From the NCBI RefSeq assembly GCF_001895925.1, contig NZ_MPPI01000005.1, forward strand, positions 38,188 through 102,187: a stretch of 64,000 bases of DNA. Direction: 5' to 3'. Under the pieces are notes generated by a model. That model worked only from the letters and a program-made list of their open reading frames with translations. It was not told the DNA's origin and made no database searches. The DNA comes from Phormidesmis priestleyi ULC007 (GTDB taxonomy: Bacteria; Cyanobacteriota; Cyanobacteriia; Leptolyngbyales; Leptolyngbyaceae). Shown one piece after another: positions 1 to 7,987 of the stretch; the stretch's first letter is position 1, and every line of letters starts with the position of its first letter. Position numbers and translations under genes: made by a program.

Positions 1-192
1 AGTGGGCTTAGTGGCAACTATTACGGCAACTCAGGAGCCAACGCTACAGTGAGCAAATTTTACGATCTGAATGCGGCTGATTTTTATCCGGCTTATATGA
101 TCACCTCGCTGCCTTCAGTGGTGAATGGCACGGCATTCGAGGGGTGGGAGATCAGGCAGATGGAACTCTATGGGGAGGTGATCGCAGCATGA
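1..192 (+). CDS. C-terminal fragment of an unrecognised protein (runs in from the left)
   Basis: The reading frame is open from base 1 to the TGA at 190-192, giving the last 63 residues of a longer protein. The visible part is rich in Gly, Asn, Ser and aromatic residues and ends GEVIAA; I recognise no domain. Its stop overlaps the ATG of the next gene (ATGA at 189-192), so the two are probably translationally coupled. A larger Gly/aromatic-rich protein followed by a tiny one-helix membrane protein resembles the end of a phage tail-lysis module, but that is inference from layout only. Confidence 0.6.
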   Translation, partial: SGLSGNYYGNSGANATVSKFYDLNAADFYPAYMITSLPSVVNGTAFEGWEIRQMELYGEVIAA

Positions 193-494
193 ATCCCCAA
201 TTTGATACGAAAACTCTCATCTCACTTGCTACTTTTCTGGCTGGTGCCGGATCGGCCGTATGGGGAATGGTGCGCTTCTATGCGGATGGCGAAAAGAAGC
301 GCTATGCAGCAGAGCGAGATTTTACGCATCTGAGAAATAATCAGGATCAAATGAGGCAATCCATTCAGGAGCTGACAAAGGAAATCGACGAACTGAGCGA
401 CGACATGAAAACCCTCACAGCAGTGTTTAACGTTATGCTGGCTCAACGAGGGGAAAGTGTTTCGGGTATTTTGGGCTATAAAAAAAGAGATTGA
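189..494 (+). CDS. Small membrane-anchored coiled-coil protein, holin/phage-module-like
   Basis: A 101-residue protein. I chose the ATG at 189 rather than the earlier in-frame codon at 144 because it overlaps the upstream stop (ATGA) and has a GGGGAGG ribosome site just before it. One hydrophobic helix covers about residues 10-32 (LISLATFLAGAGSAVWGMV). It is followed by a basic turn and a charged helical stretch (about 45-85) with coiled-coil character. A single N-terminal anchor plus a coiled coil would fit a holin- or spanin-like accessory protein, but no family signature is visible and the role is unknown. Confidence 0.6.
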   Translation: MNPQFDTKTLISLATFLAGAGSAVWGMVRFYADGEKKRYAAERDFTHLRNNQDQMRQSIQELTKEIDELSDDMKTLTAVFNVMLAQRGESVSGILGYKKRD

Positions 495-495
495 G

Positions 496-693
496 ATGAA
501 CCCAGTTCGGCGCATTGATCCATGCGAAGTCGCGATCGTCCGCACGGCGATCCGCGAAACTCTCAGCAACCCAACCTTGATGAGCTATGACAGACGGGCG
601 ATCGTGTTAGCGCTCGAAGAGTTGCTGACTGATCTGAAGCAACGGCTGTCGAGCGAGAATTCCGATACATTTGTAGCAATGAAGAATTTGTGA
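496..693 (+). CDS. Small hypothetical protein (65 aa)
   Basis: Starts at ATG 496, one base after the stop of the preceding gene, so it sits in the same transcription unit. The protein begins MNPVRRIDPCEVAIVRTAIR and is predicted mostly helical and soluble, with Glu/Leu-rich segments (ALEELLTDLKQRL). I do not recognise a family. It is the last gene of the run that enters from the left edge. Confidence 0.5.
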   Translation: MNPVRRIDPCEVAIVRTAIRETLSNPTLMSYDRRAIVLALEELLTDLKQRLSSENSDTFVAMKNL

Positions 694-777
694 GAGAGGG
701 CGATCGCGCTCCTCTCCCGTGAAATCCTTCTATCTCCACTCAGAGAAATAAGCAACTTTACTAGAGATTAAGGTTTC

Positions 778-1005
778 GTGGCACTCTTAATACGCAGTTT
801 TGCTAACCTTATGTCTTCTTCTAAGCGTCAAAAGAGATCGAACTTGATTTTTTGGTGTGCAGTCTTGGGCATGACCTACTTCAACGCTTTTTCTAGTTTA
901 GATATCGACTCTGGTCTGAGAAATGGGTTAGCGATCGTGCCCATTTTGCTGGGATTGGGACTGGTGCAGTACCTTCAGAAAAAATCGTCTCCCGTTCCGC
1001 GATAG
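778..1005 (+). CDS. Small hypothetical membrane protein
   Basis: 75 residues from a GTG start at 778; an ATG at 811 (MSSSKRQKRSN) would give 64 residues and is equally plausible, since neither has a strong ribosome site. Two hydrophobic segments (IFWCAVLGMTYFNAF and GLAIVPILLGLGLVQYL) flank a short polar loop, with a basic start and a KKSSPVPR tail. The 3' end overlaps the end of the convergent glycerate kinase gene by about 30 bp. No function is suggested. Confidence 0.4.
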   Translation: MALLIRSFANLMSSSKRQKRSNLIFWCAVLGMTYFNAFSSLDIDSGLRNGLAIVPILLGLGLVQYLQKKSSPVPR

Positions 1006-2027
1006 ACGCTTCCGGGTGAATGATCTGCATTAATTTCAATGACTAAATCGCAAGCTTGAATGAGTGGCGTGATGAATAATTCGGGGTGGAGCGATCGCCA
1101 GAAGTATTCAACAAATTCGTCGATTTCTGCATCTGACATACCCGGTTTACCTTGAGCAATCATCTGATGCTCTGCTTGCTTGCGCCACTGCTTACTGAGT
1201 CGATAATCAGGGACATGGAGCACAATCAAACGGTCTACTTGCTGCCACAGCGGGAGATAATCGCGTAATCGAGTATTCATATCGTGGGCAAAGGCGCGAT
1301 CGAGTTCTGTCAAAATTGGTGCAGGTGCCGTTTCAAATAAAGCTGGATCGATCGGACGTGCACCCACAAACCAGCCCTCGAACAGAACAATATCAGCCTT
1401 TGAAATCGCTTCTGACTGAGCGCGATCGCCCGCTCCATTCCACAGCGATTTGTCAAAGCGGGGAATGTTTACGGGTGAATGGTTTTGTTTGAGTTGGGTT
1501 AATACTTGCAGTCCAAGTTTGAGATCATGAGTTCCAGGAGGCCCACGACGAGCTAAACGTGGATCTTGAGATTGAAGGACTTGGCGATTGGTATAAGTCA
1601 AATACAAATCATCTAAAGATAAGCTAACGGTTGAATATCCCAAATGACTCAAAATTAGGGTCAAGATGGCTGTGAGAGTTGTTTTTCCGGTTCCCTGTCC
1701 GCCTAAAAATCCTTGAATTAGGGGCTGCATCTGCTGCTTACGCCAATCAGCAATCTGAATCGCCAAGGGCAACCACAAATCCCAAAGAGTTTCATTGAGA
1801 GCCGTTTCAAGCTTGAGTTTTTGCTGGCAAAATTTAACAAAATCAGGATAGATTGCTTTAAATAATTGAAGTCTAAAATCAATAATTGGGTTAATATTTT
1901 CGGTGGTGATACCAAACGCTTGAGCGCGTTGTTGATCCTGTAACGCTAAAGTTGAAAGAGATAGAGCAATTTTATCGATCGGTTTTTCTTTAATAAGATT
2001 CTGCAAAAGTTGACTTAGAGAATCCAT
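975..2027 (-). CDS. D-glycerate 3-kinase (GLYK type)
   Basis: 350-residue P-loop kinase of the plant/cyanobacterial glycerate kinase type, which phosphorylates D-glycerate to 3-phosphoglycerate, the last step of the photorespiratory cycle. A Walker A motif GGQGTGKTT lies at about residues 109-117, followed by the conserved SLDDLYLTY and the DPRLARRGPPGTHD segment typical of this family. FEGWFVGARP is a further conserved block. Length agrees with cyanobacterial homologues. It is monocistronic; glyA, another enzyme of the cycle, lies 35 kb away. Assignment from sequence motifs is strong. Confidence 0.88.
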   Translation of the reverse strand: MDSLSQLLQNLIKEKPIDKIALSLSTLALQDQQRAQAFGITTENINPIIDFRLQLFKAIYPDFVKFCQQKLKLETALNETLWDLWLPLAIQIADWRKQQMQPLIQGFLGGQGTGKTTLTAILTLILSHLGYSTVSLSLDDLYLTYTNRQVLQSQDPRLARRGPPGTHDLKLGLQVLTQLKQNHSPVNIPRFDKSLWNGAGDRAQSEAISKADIVLFEGWFVGARPIDPALFETAPAPILTELDRAFAHDMNTRLRDYLPLWQQVDRLIVLHVPDYRLSKQWRKQAEHQMIAQGKPGMSDAEIDEFVEYFWRSLHPELFITPLIQACDLVIEINADHSPGSVYRGTGDDFF

Positions 2028-2080
2028 AAGATTTAGGGCTAAAAGATGAGCATGAGTCTACTATCATCTAACCATAAAAT

Positions 2081-2112
2081 ATCGCGAGAGGGTCAAAGGA
2101 CTCTCCCGCGAT
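2081..2112 (-). terminator. Inverted repeat downstream of the hemerythrin gene
   Basis: ATCGCGAGAGGG and CTCTCCCGCGAT form a 12-bp stem with one mismatch around an 8-nt loop. It lies between the stop of the hemerythrin gene and the start of the glycerate kinase gene. On the minus strand it is followed by the AT-rich ATTTTATGG rather than a clean T-run, so it is a probable but not certain terminator. Confidence 0.5.
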
Positions 2113-2171
2113 CGTTCACAAAAGCAATTTTCTAAAGCTAGATTACTTCAGAGAACATCAATAAACAAGCA

Positions 2172-3212
2172 CTACTTTTTGGCGCTCATTTCATCTTGAA
2201 TCTTGCTCTTTGCAGCTTTGAATTGAGTCGCCAACTGCTCACTTTCTGCGCTGCTGAAGTTGTCACGAATGGCAGCAAAGTAAGTGCTTTCTTCTTGACG
2301 GACGTGATCCATCACGATATCTTTTAGGCGATGAATCGCATTCATGAAATCTTCAGAAGATGGATTCAAAGAACGAATTTGATCCAAGAGCACCTTCATT
2401 TCGGCTTGCTCATCATAGAGTTCTTTAAGGTCGCCGTCGGGATATCGGCCTCGAACTGCGGGATAAGCAACTTCCTCTTCAGCGCGAGAATGAGCATTTA
2501 AATCTTTGTAGATTTGACCAAAATATTCCTGCCGCTTTTGAGGATCTTGAGTCGCGTCAATCTGCATAAACAGGGTATTTACCTTCTGGTGATCCATCCG
2601 AATCACATCCTGAAGATTCATGTCAGACTTGTCGCTGGTTTGAGTGATGACGCTACCCACAACGCCTGTCAGCGCAGCAACCGAGTCTTGCACCCGTGCC
2701 CACAGTCCTTGATCGGCCTCCATTCCAGTTAGTTCACGAACCCCTAAAACCTCTAGAACGCCTTTGAGTTGCTCTTGGTGAGCACGGTTTTCAAAGTTGA
2801 TTGTGTTAAGCGGAGTGATAGCAGCCTCCACATCAGCCCCAACTTTTTGAGCCGCTTTGTGAATCACAATTCCGGTCATCACTTGTTGGTGCTTTAAAAG
2901 CTCATGCTGAAAGACTTTTTCATAAATGGTCAGCTTAGATTCTGACATCAATTGATCAAGTTTCTTGACCATTTCACTGACGGTTTCTTTGGGTTCTGAC
3001 TTCACGCCATATTGCACCATCACCGTATCTAAAACACCCAAGTTTTTTTGATCATCTTTGAGCATGTCTCTCAAACGATCGGCAATGTCACTGTCATTTA
3101 CAGCCGAGATAAATTTTTGCTCGTTAGAGATTAGAAGCTCTTGAACCGCCTTCATATCAGAAAGCTTCATGGCGATCGCCATACGCTTTGTATCATCAAG
3201 TGTCATTACCAT
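2172..3212 (-). CDS. Hemerythrin HHE domain-containing protein
   Basis: About 346 residues. I prefer the ATG at 3212 (MVMTLDDTKRMAIAMKL) because GGAG lies nine bases before it; an ATG five codons earlier (3227) is possible. The C-terminal half carries a hemerythrin-like four-helix domain with spaced ligand residues (MDHQKVNTLF, HSRAEEEVAYPAV, HRLKDIVMDHVRQEE), expected to bind a di-iron centre and O2, NO or iron. The N-terminal half is a helical region with its own HE/H-rich segments (FQHELLKHQQ), possibly a second, divergent helical bundle. Substrate and role are unknown. It is transcribed alone. Confidence 0.78.
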   Translation of the reverse strand: MVMTLDDTKRMAIAMKLSDMKAVQELLISNEQKFISAVNDSDIADRLRDMLKDDQKNLGVLDTVMVQYGVKSEPKETVSEMVKKLDQLMSESKLTIYEKVFQHELLKHQQVMTGIVIHKAAQKVGADVEAAITPLNTINFENRAHQEQLKGVLEVLGVRELTGMEADQGLWARVQDSVAALTGVVGSVITQTSDKSDMNLQDVIRMDHQKVNTLFMQIDATQDPQKRQEYFGQIYKDLNAHSRAEEEVAYPAVRGRYPDGDLKELYDEQAEMKVLLDQIRSLNPSSEDFMNAIHRLKDIVMDHVRQEESTYFAAIRDNFSSAESEQLATQFKAAKSKIQDEMSAKK

Positions 3213-3431
3213 TTTTCCATTCTCCAATGAGCGATAATTGAATCGGCCTTTGTCTTATCTCTTAAAGGTTGGCATAGCGATCGGGTTCGTTCATCCTTCT
3301 GTTGGCTGACTCAAACAGACTGCTTAACGAATTCATGATCTGACTCTAGAGGGAGAAGAAACTTAATGTCAGTCAAGACAAATTACGATCGTAAAATAAT
3401 TGCAGAAGTAAGGCGGCTCGTCCCGATTCAA

Positions 3432-4286
3432 TCACAGGGTGGTTTGATACGATCGGGCTTTTGTCTGCTTGAGTTCTTGAATTTCTCGCTGAAGGTGGTT
3501 TATCCATTCTTCTTGCTGCTTTTGCACACAGCGCAGATTGACCTGGTGTTCAACGCGAACTAAAACCTCTTCAACGTGGAACGGTTTTGTAATGTAGTCA
3601 ACACCGCCTACCTGAAAAGCTTGGACTTTGCTCGCAACATTGTTAACAGCGCTCACAAACAGAACTGGAATTTTTTGAGTTGAGCGATCGACCTTAAATT
3701 GTTCACAAACTCCATAGCCGTTGATATCAGGCAACACCACATCTAGCAAAACTGCATCGGGGTGAAGACGTTGGACGCTTTCTACTGCCTCCCTACCATC
3801 ATTTGCGGTGTGAACTCGATAGCCGTGATAGTTCAACACAGTCGTCAACAAATGGCGACTAGCAGGTTCAGCATCTACAATCAAAACGCTTCTGAGGTGA
3901 GGAGTTTTTTCGAGGTTGTGGCTAGAGTGGCGATTTGGGTAAGCCAGTGTAGTGTTGCCATGAAAAGTCATAGAACCAGCCAGCCCCTTAAGTTCGCAAC
4001 CTAATAGCCCAAAAATCTGTTTCTCGACGTTCTGAAGGTCTTGTAGGTCTTTAACACTGGCTTGGCTAAGAGACTGATGTAGCAAAGCAAGTCGCTCGAT
4101 TTCAAACATCACCGAGTCAATTTTTTGCGCTTTGACATACAGGTTGGCAAGAATCTCGCCCAAGTTTGTGTTGGCATCTGCTTTTTTGCCGATGCTGTCA
4201 ACGACTGGAAACGTCAAACGATCGTGATGCTGATGGAGAAGTCTACGGATGTAGTAAGTTATTGCAGGCGCAAGCTGTCGTCGCAT
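3432..4286 (-). CDS. Response regulator with N-terminal helical region
   Basis: 284 residues. A CheY-like receiver domain spans about 131-250: acidic pocket in VLIVDAEP (D138), phospho-acceptor D182 in VLLDVVLPDING, Ser in FVSA and the invariant Lys in TKPF (K234). The first about 110 residues are helical and unrecognised, and a coiled coil (QQEEWINHLQREIQELKQ) ends the protein. There is no DNA-binding or enzymatic output domain, so it may act by protein contacts. No histidine kinase lies next to it. Confidence 0.8.
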   Translation of the reverse strand: MRRQLAPAITYYIRRLLHQHHDRLTFPVVDSIGKKADANTNLGEILANLYVKAQKIDSVMFEIERLALLHQSLSQASVKDLQDLQNVEKQIFGLLGCELKGLAGSMTFHGNTTLAYPNRHSSHNLEKTPHLRSVLIVDAEPASRHLLTTVLNYHGYRVHTANDGREAVESVQRLHPDAVLLDVVLPDINGYGVCEQFKVDRSTQKIPVLFVSAVNNVASKVQAFQVGGVDYITKPFHVEEVLVRVEHQVNLRCVQKQQEEWINHLQREIQELKQTKARSYQTTL

Positions 4287-4465
4287 GGGTCAGCCAGTGA
4301 TAGGTCGATGAACGGAGGCAACGGTGTAATGCCAAGAGCACCCTGATAAAGAACCGATTAGGCTTCCTGTCGTCGATATACGGGTAGCATTAGTCACCTA
4401 TTATATAGTTTTCCCCACTTTGCACAACCTTCAACACGATGGCTAACGATCTTTAAACGGTTCCT

Positions 4466-5251
4466 ATGTTTCTCTTTGTCTCAAAACTGCTGCCTCTGCT
4501 TTTTTACCCCTTGGGGTTGTCATGTTTATTACTAATAGTGGCGTTTTTACTGTTGTGGAAACGTCCTCGACTGGCTGCAATTCCGATCGTGGCAGTGTTG
4601 CTGATTCTTTTGCTGGGCAGCAACGCTAGGGTGAGCGATGGGTTAGCGCGATCGCTAGAGTTTCAAAATCTCCCCACCGAGTTGCCCAAAACAGACGCGA
4701 TCGTAGTCCTCGGTGGATGTACGGAGTCTGCCGTAGCGCCGCGTCCTTGGGTGGAAGTTAGAGAAGAGGGCGATCGAGTGCTCTATGCTGCCAAACTCTA
4801 TCGAGACGGAAAAGCTCCGCGTCTCATTCTGAGTGGCGGACGCATTGATTGGCGCAGGAGTGGCAGCGCCGAATCTGAGGATATGGCAGTTTTGCTGGAG
4901 CCAATGGGCGTTCCTCGGTCGGCGATGCTGCAAGATCCTAGCTCACTCAACACGCGTGAGAATGCGGTCAACGTCAAACAAATTATGGAGGCTCAAGGAA
5001 TTCGTCGGGTGTTGCTGGTGACTTCTGCGATGCACATGCCGCGATCGCTGATGATTTTTAGGAAGCTGGGAATGGAGGCGATCGCGGCTCCCACAGACTT
5101 TACATCCACCCAGTTTGACCCACAGCAAGTCAATACTACAGAAGCCAACATTCTTGATGCTCTGCCTGATGCTGACCAACTTCGACGCACCACCAGAGCT
5201 TTAAAAGAATATGTCGGAATCGCCGTATATTGGCTGCGAGGATGGGTTTAG
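4466..5251 (+). CDS. YdcF/ElyC family (DUF218) membrane protein
   Basis: 261 residues with two N-terminal membrane helices (about 5-30 and 36-52) followed by a DUF218 domain: DAIVVLGG at the start, LYRDGKAPRLILSGG, SSLNTRENA and VLLVTSAMHMPRS. Members (SanA, ElyC, YdcF) are associated with envelope biogenesis and vancomycin tolerance, but the reaction is not established. The start is the only ATG near the hydrophobic N-terminus. Its TAG stop overlaps the stop of a decayed minus-strand frame (5248-5441). Confidence 0.85.
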   Translation: MFLFVSKLLPLLFYPLGLSCLLLIVAFLLLWKRPRLAAIPIVAVLLILLLGSNARVSDGLARSLEFQNLPTELPKTDAIVVLGGCTESAVAPRPWVEVREEGDRVLYAAKLYRDGKAPRLILSGGRIDWRRSGSAESEDMAVLLEPMGVPRSAMLQDPSSLNTRENAVNVKQIMEAQGIRRVLLVTSAMHMPRSLMIFRKLGMEAIAAPTDFTSTQFDPQQVNTTEANILDALPDADQLRRTTRALKEYVGIAVYWLRGWV

Positions 5252-5441
5252 TCTGTCACTATTTGCATCAGCGATCGCAGTGCCTCGCTCAGATAGCTTC
5301 TTAGATTAGAGGCTTTCTCATCTTTCATCAACTTGAAGTAATCTTCATAAAACTGACGGGGATCGGGTGACTGCGAAGCGAATGCATTTTTACTTTCGCT
5401 ATCTCAATCAGGTCGGTTTCTGAAAGCTTTGTATCGGAATA
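5248..5441 (-). pseudogene. Frameshifted small-gene remnant
   Basis: On the minus strand, a protein-like frame ends in DYFKLMKDEKASNLRSYL and SEALRSLMQIVTD before TAA at 5248-5250. It has no start codon and is closed upstream by TGA. The continuation SDTKLSETDLIEIAKVK lies in a different frame just upstream (about 5390-5441). Joining the two gives one plausible protein of about 60 residues interrupted by a frameshift. I do not recognise the family; composition and codon use look coding. The rest of 5442-5749 shows nothing supportable. Confidence 0.35.
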
Positions 5442-5749
5442 TCACAATCTCAGCTTTTTGTTAATAAGTGTTGCGACTACTTGATGCCTTTGTTAAGGTG
5501 TGCAGGTTCAGTGATGACGGGTTGATTCTCGTCTTTAGGAGTTGTGTCTAATGCTTTACACTCTCGACTCTAACCCCACCTTCTGAATCCCAGAATTGGC
5601 TGTAGGAGCGAACCACAGCAAAATATCGATCGGAGCAACAGGCACTCAACTTAAAGCCCCACTCAAAGACTTCTCTCAGTTCTTTGCCCCTTCTATCAGT
5701 TTGGCAAAGGCTGAGAGCACTACAAAAGCCCAAAATTGGAGGCGTTAGC

Positions 5750-6574
5750 ATGAATATTCAAGGAAAGACCGTTCTCGTTACGGGCGCTTCTCGTGGCATT
5801 GGACGGGCGATCGCGCTGGAACTGGCTCGACAAGGAGCGCAACGGCTGATCTTAGTGGCACGAACCCATCAACGTTTAGTCGAAGTAGCAACTGAAATCG
5901 AAGCCCTGGGAGTTGAAGCGGTTCCGATCGCTTTAAATCTGGCTCACCCGGTAGAAGTCAACATTGCCGTTGCTCAAGCTTGGCGCGATAACGGGCCGAT
6001 TCATCTTCTCGTCAATTGTGCAGGGGTTGCCCACCAAACGCCCTTCTTACAATCACAACTGCCTCAAATGCAAGAAGAGATTGCCCTCAATCTCATGGGG
6101 ATGTACACCATCACTCGTCTAATCGCTCGACGTATGGCAGTGCAACGACAAGGCACGATCGTCAATGTGTCGAGCCTCATGGGAAAAATTGCCGCTCCAA
6201 CGATGGCGACTTATTCCGCAACCAAGTTTGCCATTTTGGGATTCACTCAAGCGCTGCGGGGAGAACTTGCAGCCCATAACATTCGAGTCATCGCGCTGCT
6301 GCCTTCTCTGACTGATACAGAAATGGTTCAGAACTTTCAGTGGTTTCGATGGGTCATGCCGACTACGCCTGAAAAAGTGGCTCAAACCCTGATTGTGGGA
6401 CTCGAAAAGAACTCGCCAGAAATTTTAGTAGGATGGCAAAGTCATCTTGCAGTGTTGGGCAACCGCCTGATGCCCTGGCTAGTTGAAAACGTTTCACGAT
6501 TAGCAGCCCCCCTTTCCGAAAATCGTCAGGCACTCGACGCAAGACTCAGAGAGGCTAGAGCAGATTCTCATTAA
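5750..6574 (+). CDS. Short-chain dehydrogenase/reductase (SDR)
   Basis: 274 residues; the ATG at 5750 is preceded by TTGGAGG, so longer upstream starts were rejected. Classical SDR: NAD(P)-binding TGASRGIG at residues 12-19, NCAG in the fourth strand, catalytic Ser in NVSSLMG and Y-x3-K in TYSATKFA. The C-terminal part has a hydrophobic helix-rich region (LAVLGNRLMPWLVENVSRLA) as in membrane-associated oxidoreductases. Substrate cannot be read from sequence. Transcribed alone and followed by a good terminator. Confidence 0.85.
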   Translation: MNIQGKTVLVTGASRGIGRAIALELARQGAQRLILVARTHQRLVEVATEIEALGVEAVPIALNLAHPVEVNIAVAQAWRDNGPIHLLVNCAGVAHQTPFLQSQLPQMQEEIALNLMGMYTITRLIARRMAVQRQGTIVNVSSLMGKIAAPTMATYSATKFAILGFTQALRGELAAHNIRVIALLPSLTDTEMVQNFQWFRWVMPTTPEKVAQTLIVGLEKNSPEILVGWQSHLAVLGNRLMPWLVENVSRLAAPLSENRQALDARLREARADSH

Positions 6575-6640
6575 ACCCTTCTAATCGAGAGTTTCAAGGT
6601 TTCGCTCTTGAAACATCGGCAACAAATTGCATTCACGATA

Positions 6641-6668
6641 GCCTCCTAGACCGCGGAGGCTCTTTTTA
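6641..6668 (+). terminator. Rho-independent terminator of the SDR gene
   Basis: GCCTCC / GGAGGC stem with an 8-nt loop (TAGACCGC), followed by TCTTTTTATAT, 66 bp after the SDR stop codon. Confidence 0.8.
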
Positions 6669-6702
6669 TATAAGAGGGGGTTTGGGAACTGGCTATCTGC
6701 TC

Positions 6703-6936
6703 TTAATTCTGCAAATGCTCAAGCCAGACTTCTAGATCCGTTAGCTGCGTGAAGTCGAGCAAGGCTTCTCCTAACGCTTCTAGCTGATTGAGTGGAAGCA
6801 AATTAATTTGTGCTTGGGTGTCTTTTGGCAAAGCTCCTACTTGACGATCGAGGAGACGCAGAACGAGCGATCGGGCTTCTTCTTGTCTGCCTTCTTGCAG
6901 AATATCTTGATAGTTTGTAATCCAGTTTTTGATAGC
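6703..6936 (-). pseudogene. Remnant of an Rpn/DUF4351 family gene (C-terminal DUF4351)
   Basis: A minus-strand frame encodes 77 residues ending at TAA 6703-6705. It contains DILQEGRQEEARSLVLRLL, VGALPKDTQAQI and LEALGEALLDF, the hallmarks of DUF4351, the C-terminal domain of cyanobacterial Rpn-like PD-(D/E)XK nucleases. The frame has no start codon, and the nuclease domain that should precede it is missing, replaced by unrelated sequence. It is therefore the 3' end of a deleted gene. Confidence 0.75.
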
Positions 6937-7105
6937 GCTGCAACTACAACAAGGCGGAAATAATCACCGCGCCACCCGCTATCCCTTCAAGCTTCACCCG
7001 TAAATCCTGTATTAATGACTGCTCTCACACTCTTGAGACGCTTATTCTCACCAACTATTGCGATCTGAATGACTGCCTCACGATTTGCGGTTACGTTCCC
7101 TAAAA

Positions 7106-7431
7106 TCATCGTGATTCAACCGACCCAGAAAAACCAATCCGATGAACAGCGCGATGCCCGATTCGCACAAACCAAATTTGAGCATTAGGATGGTGAGCGA
7201 GTAAGAGGTCTGAAGCGGTCAAGCTGTTCTTGGCAACCTCAAAGGCTCCCATTTCGATATCGATCGCCACAATTTTGCCATGATTACCTGCTTCAACTTG
7301 TGAACGCACACTTGATTCGTAAGATTGCGTCCGCGTTGAGCAAATTCTTCTTTGCTGTATCGTGATTGTCGGACTTCCACAAAGGTTGCTCCTGTTTGCG
7401 TCTTACTAATTGAATTGTAGACGGTGTGCGC
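7106..7431 (-). pseudogene. Frameshifted antitoxin-like small gene
   Basis: Two frames together make one protein. Upstream, TGATFVEVRQSRYSKEEFAQ is read; from about 7320 the frame shifts to QVEAGNHGKIVAIDIE, LTASDLLLAHHPNAQIW and FVRIGHRAVHRIG, ending at 7106. This matches a common cyanobacterial small protein (RYSKEEFARRG followed by GKIVAIDIETGAFEV and RIGHRAVHRFG), often found as a presumed toxin-antitoxin component. A single-base shift near 7320-7330 and the lack of a start codon mark it as broken. Between it and the DUF4351 remnant (6937-7105) there is only a short unexplained plus-strand frame ending YPFKLHP. Confidence 0.65.
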
Positions 7432-7468
7432 TTAGGACATACCTTTAAACTGCCTGCTTTACATAACA

Positions 7469-7496
7469 AAAGGGCGAAAGTATTCTTTCACCCTTT
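7469..7496 (-). terminator. Hairpin downstream of the interrupted small ORF
   Basis: AAAGGGCGAAAG and CTTTCACCCTTT form a 12-bp stem (one mismatch) around TATT. Read on the minus strand it is followed by a short T-rich TTGTTA, and it lies about 30 bp after the stop of the 7526-7675 ORF. Confidence 0.55.
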
Positions 7497-7525
7497 GCCA
7501 ACTTAAAAATTAGATTTCGCGAAAG

Positions 7526-7675
7526 CTAGGAAAAGATCTTTCCAACTTTCATAGCAGCTTGCACAGCTTTTGAGGCAGGAAACACAACCTCAGCAACCAT
7601 AAGAGCGATCGGAGCCGCTTTATAAGTAACTTTCTACACTTGCTTAAAATGTTTTGGCTTTACCTTAAATCCCAT
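7526..7675 (-). pseudogene. Small peptide ORF interrupted by an in-frame TAG
   Basis: From ATG 7675 the minus strand reads MGFKVKPKHFKQV, then TAG, then KVTYKAAPIALMVAEVVF and PASKAVQAAMKVGKIFS to the TAG at 7526-7528: 48 residues plus the internal stop. The part after the stop is hydrophobic and amphipathic, like a small membrane peptide. A hairpin follows, so this looks like a once-complete small gene. The rest of 7676-7987 holds the upstream region of the phosphate permease and nothing else I can support. Confidence 0.35.
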
Positions 7676-7987
7676 TTTCTGACTCTCTTGTTTACGGTGT
7701 GTAAATTAATACTAATCTACCTCAGTTCCTACGTAAATAGAAGAATATTCAATCAGAAATAGCCGTACTTGCCATGTAGAGAGGAAACAAGTAAAGGTGA
7801 TTGTGAGGGGCAAAATTTTTGATCTCACTGTGATATCGAAAGACACAACCTTTTTCCACAAAAATGAACTTGAAACAATAATTGCCTACGTAACCATAGT
7901 GCAGAGGACTAATGCAGCATTCTCTGACGCTAACTGACATAACGCCAATACAGCAAGCTCTACAACCCACTATTCACGTCCAAAGTT

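Noticed and set aside
7749..7970. Minus-strand frame of 73 codons upstream of the phosphate permease
   Set aside because: Cys/Tyr/Phe-rich composition, no ribosome site and no family resemblance; it occupies the promoter region of the permease.
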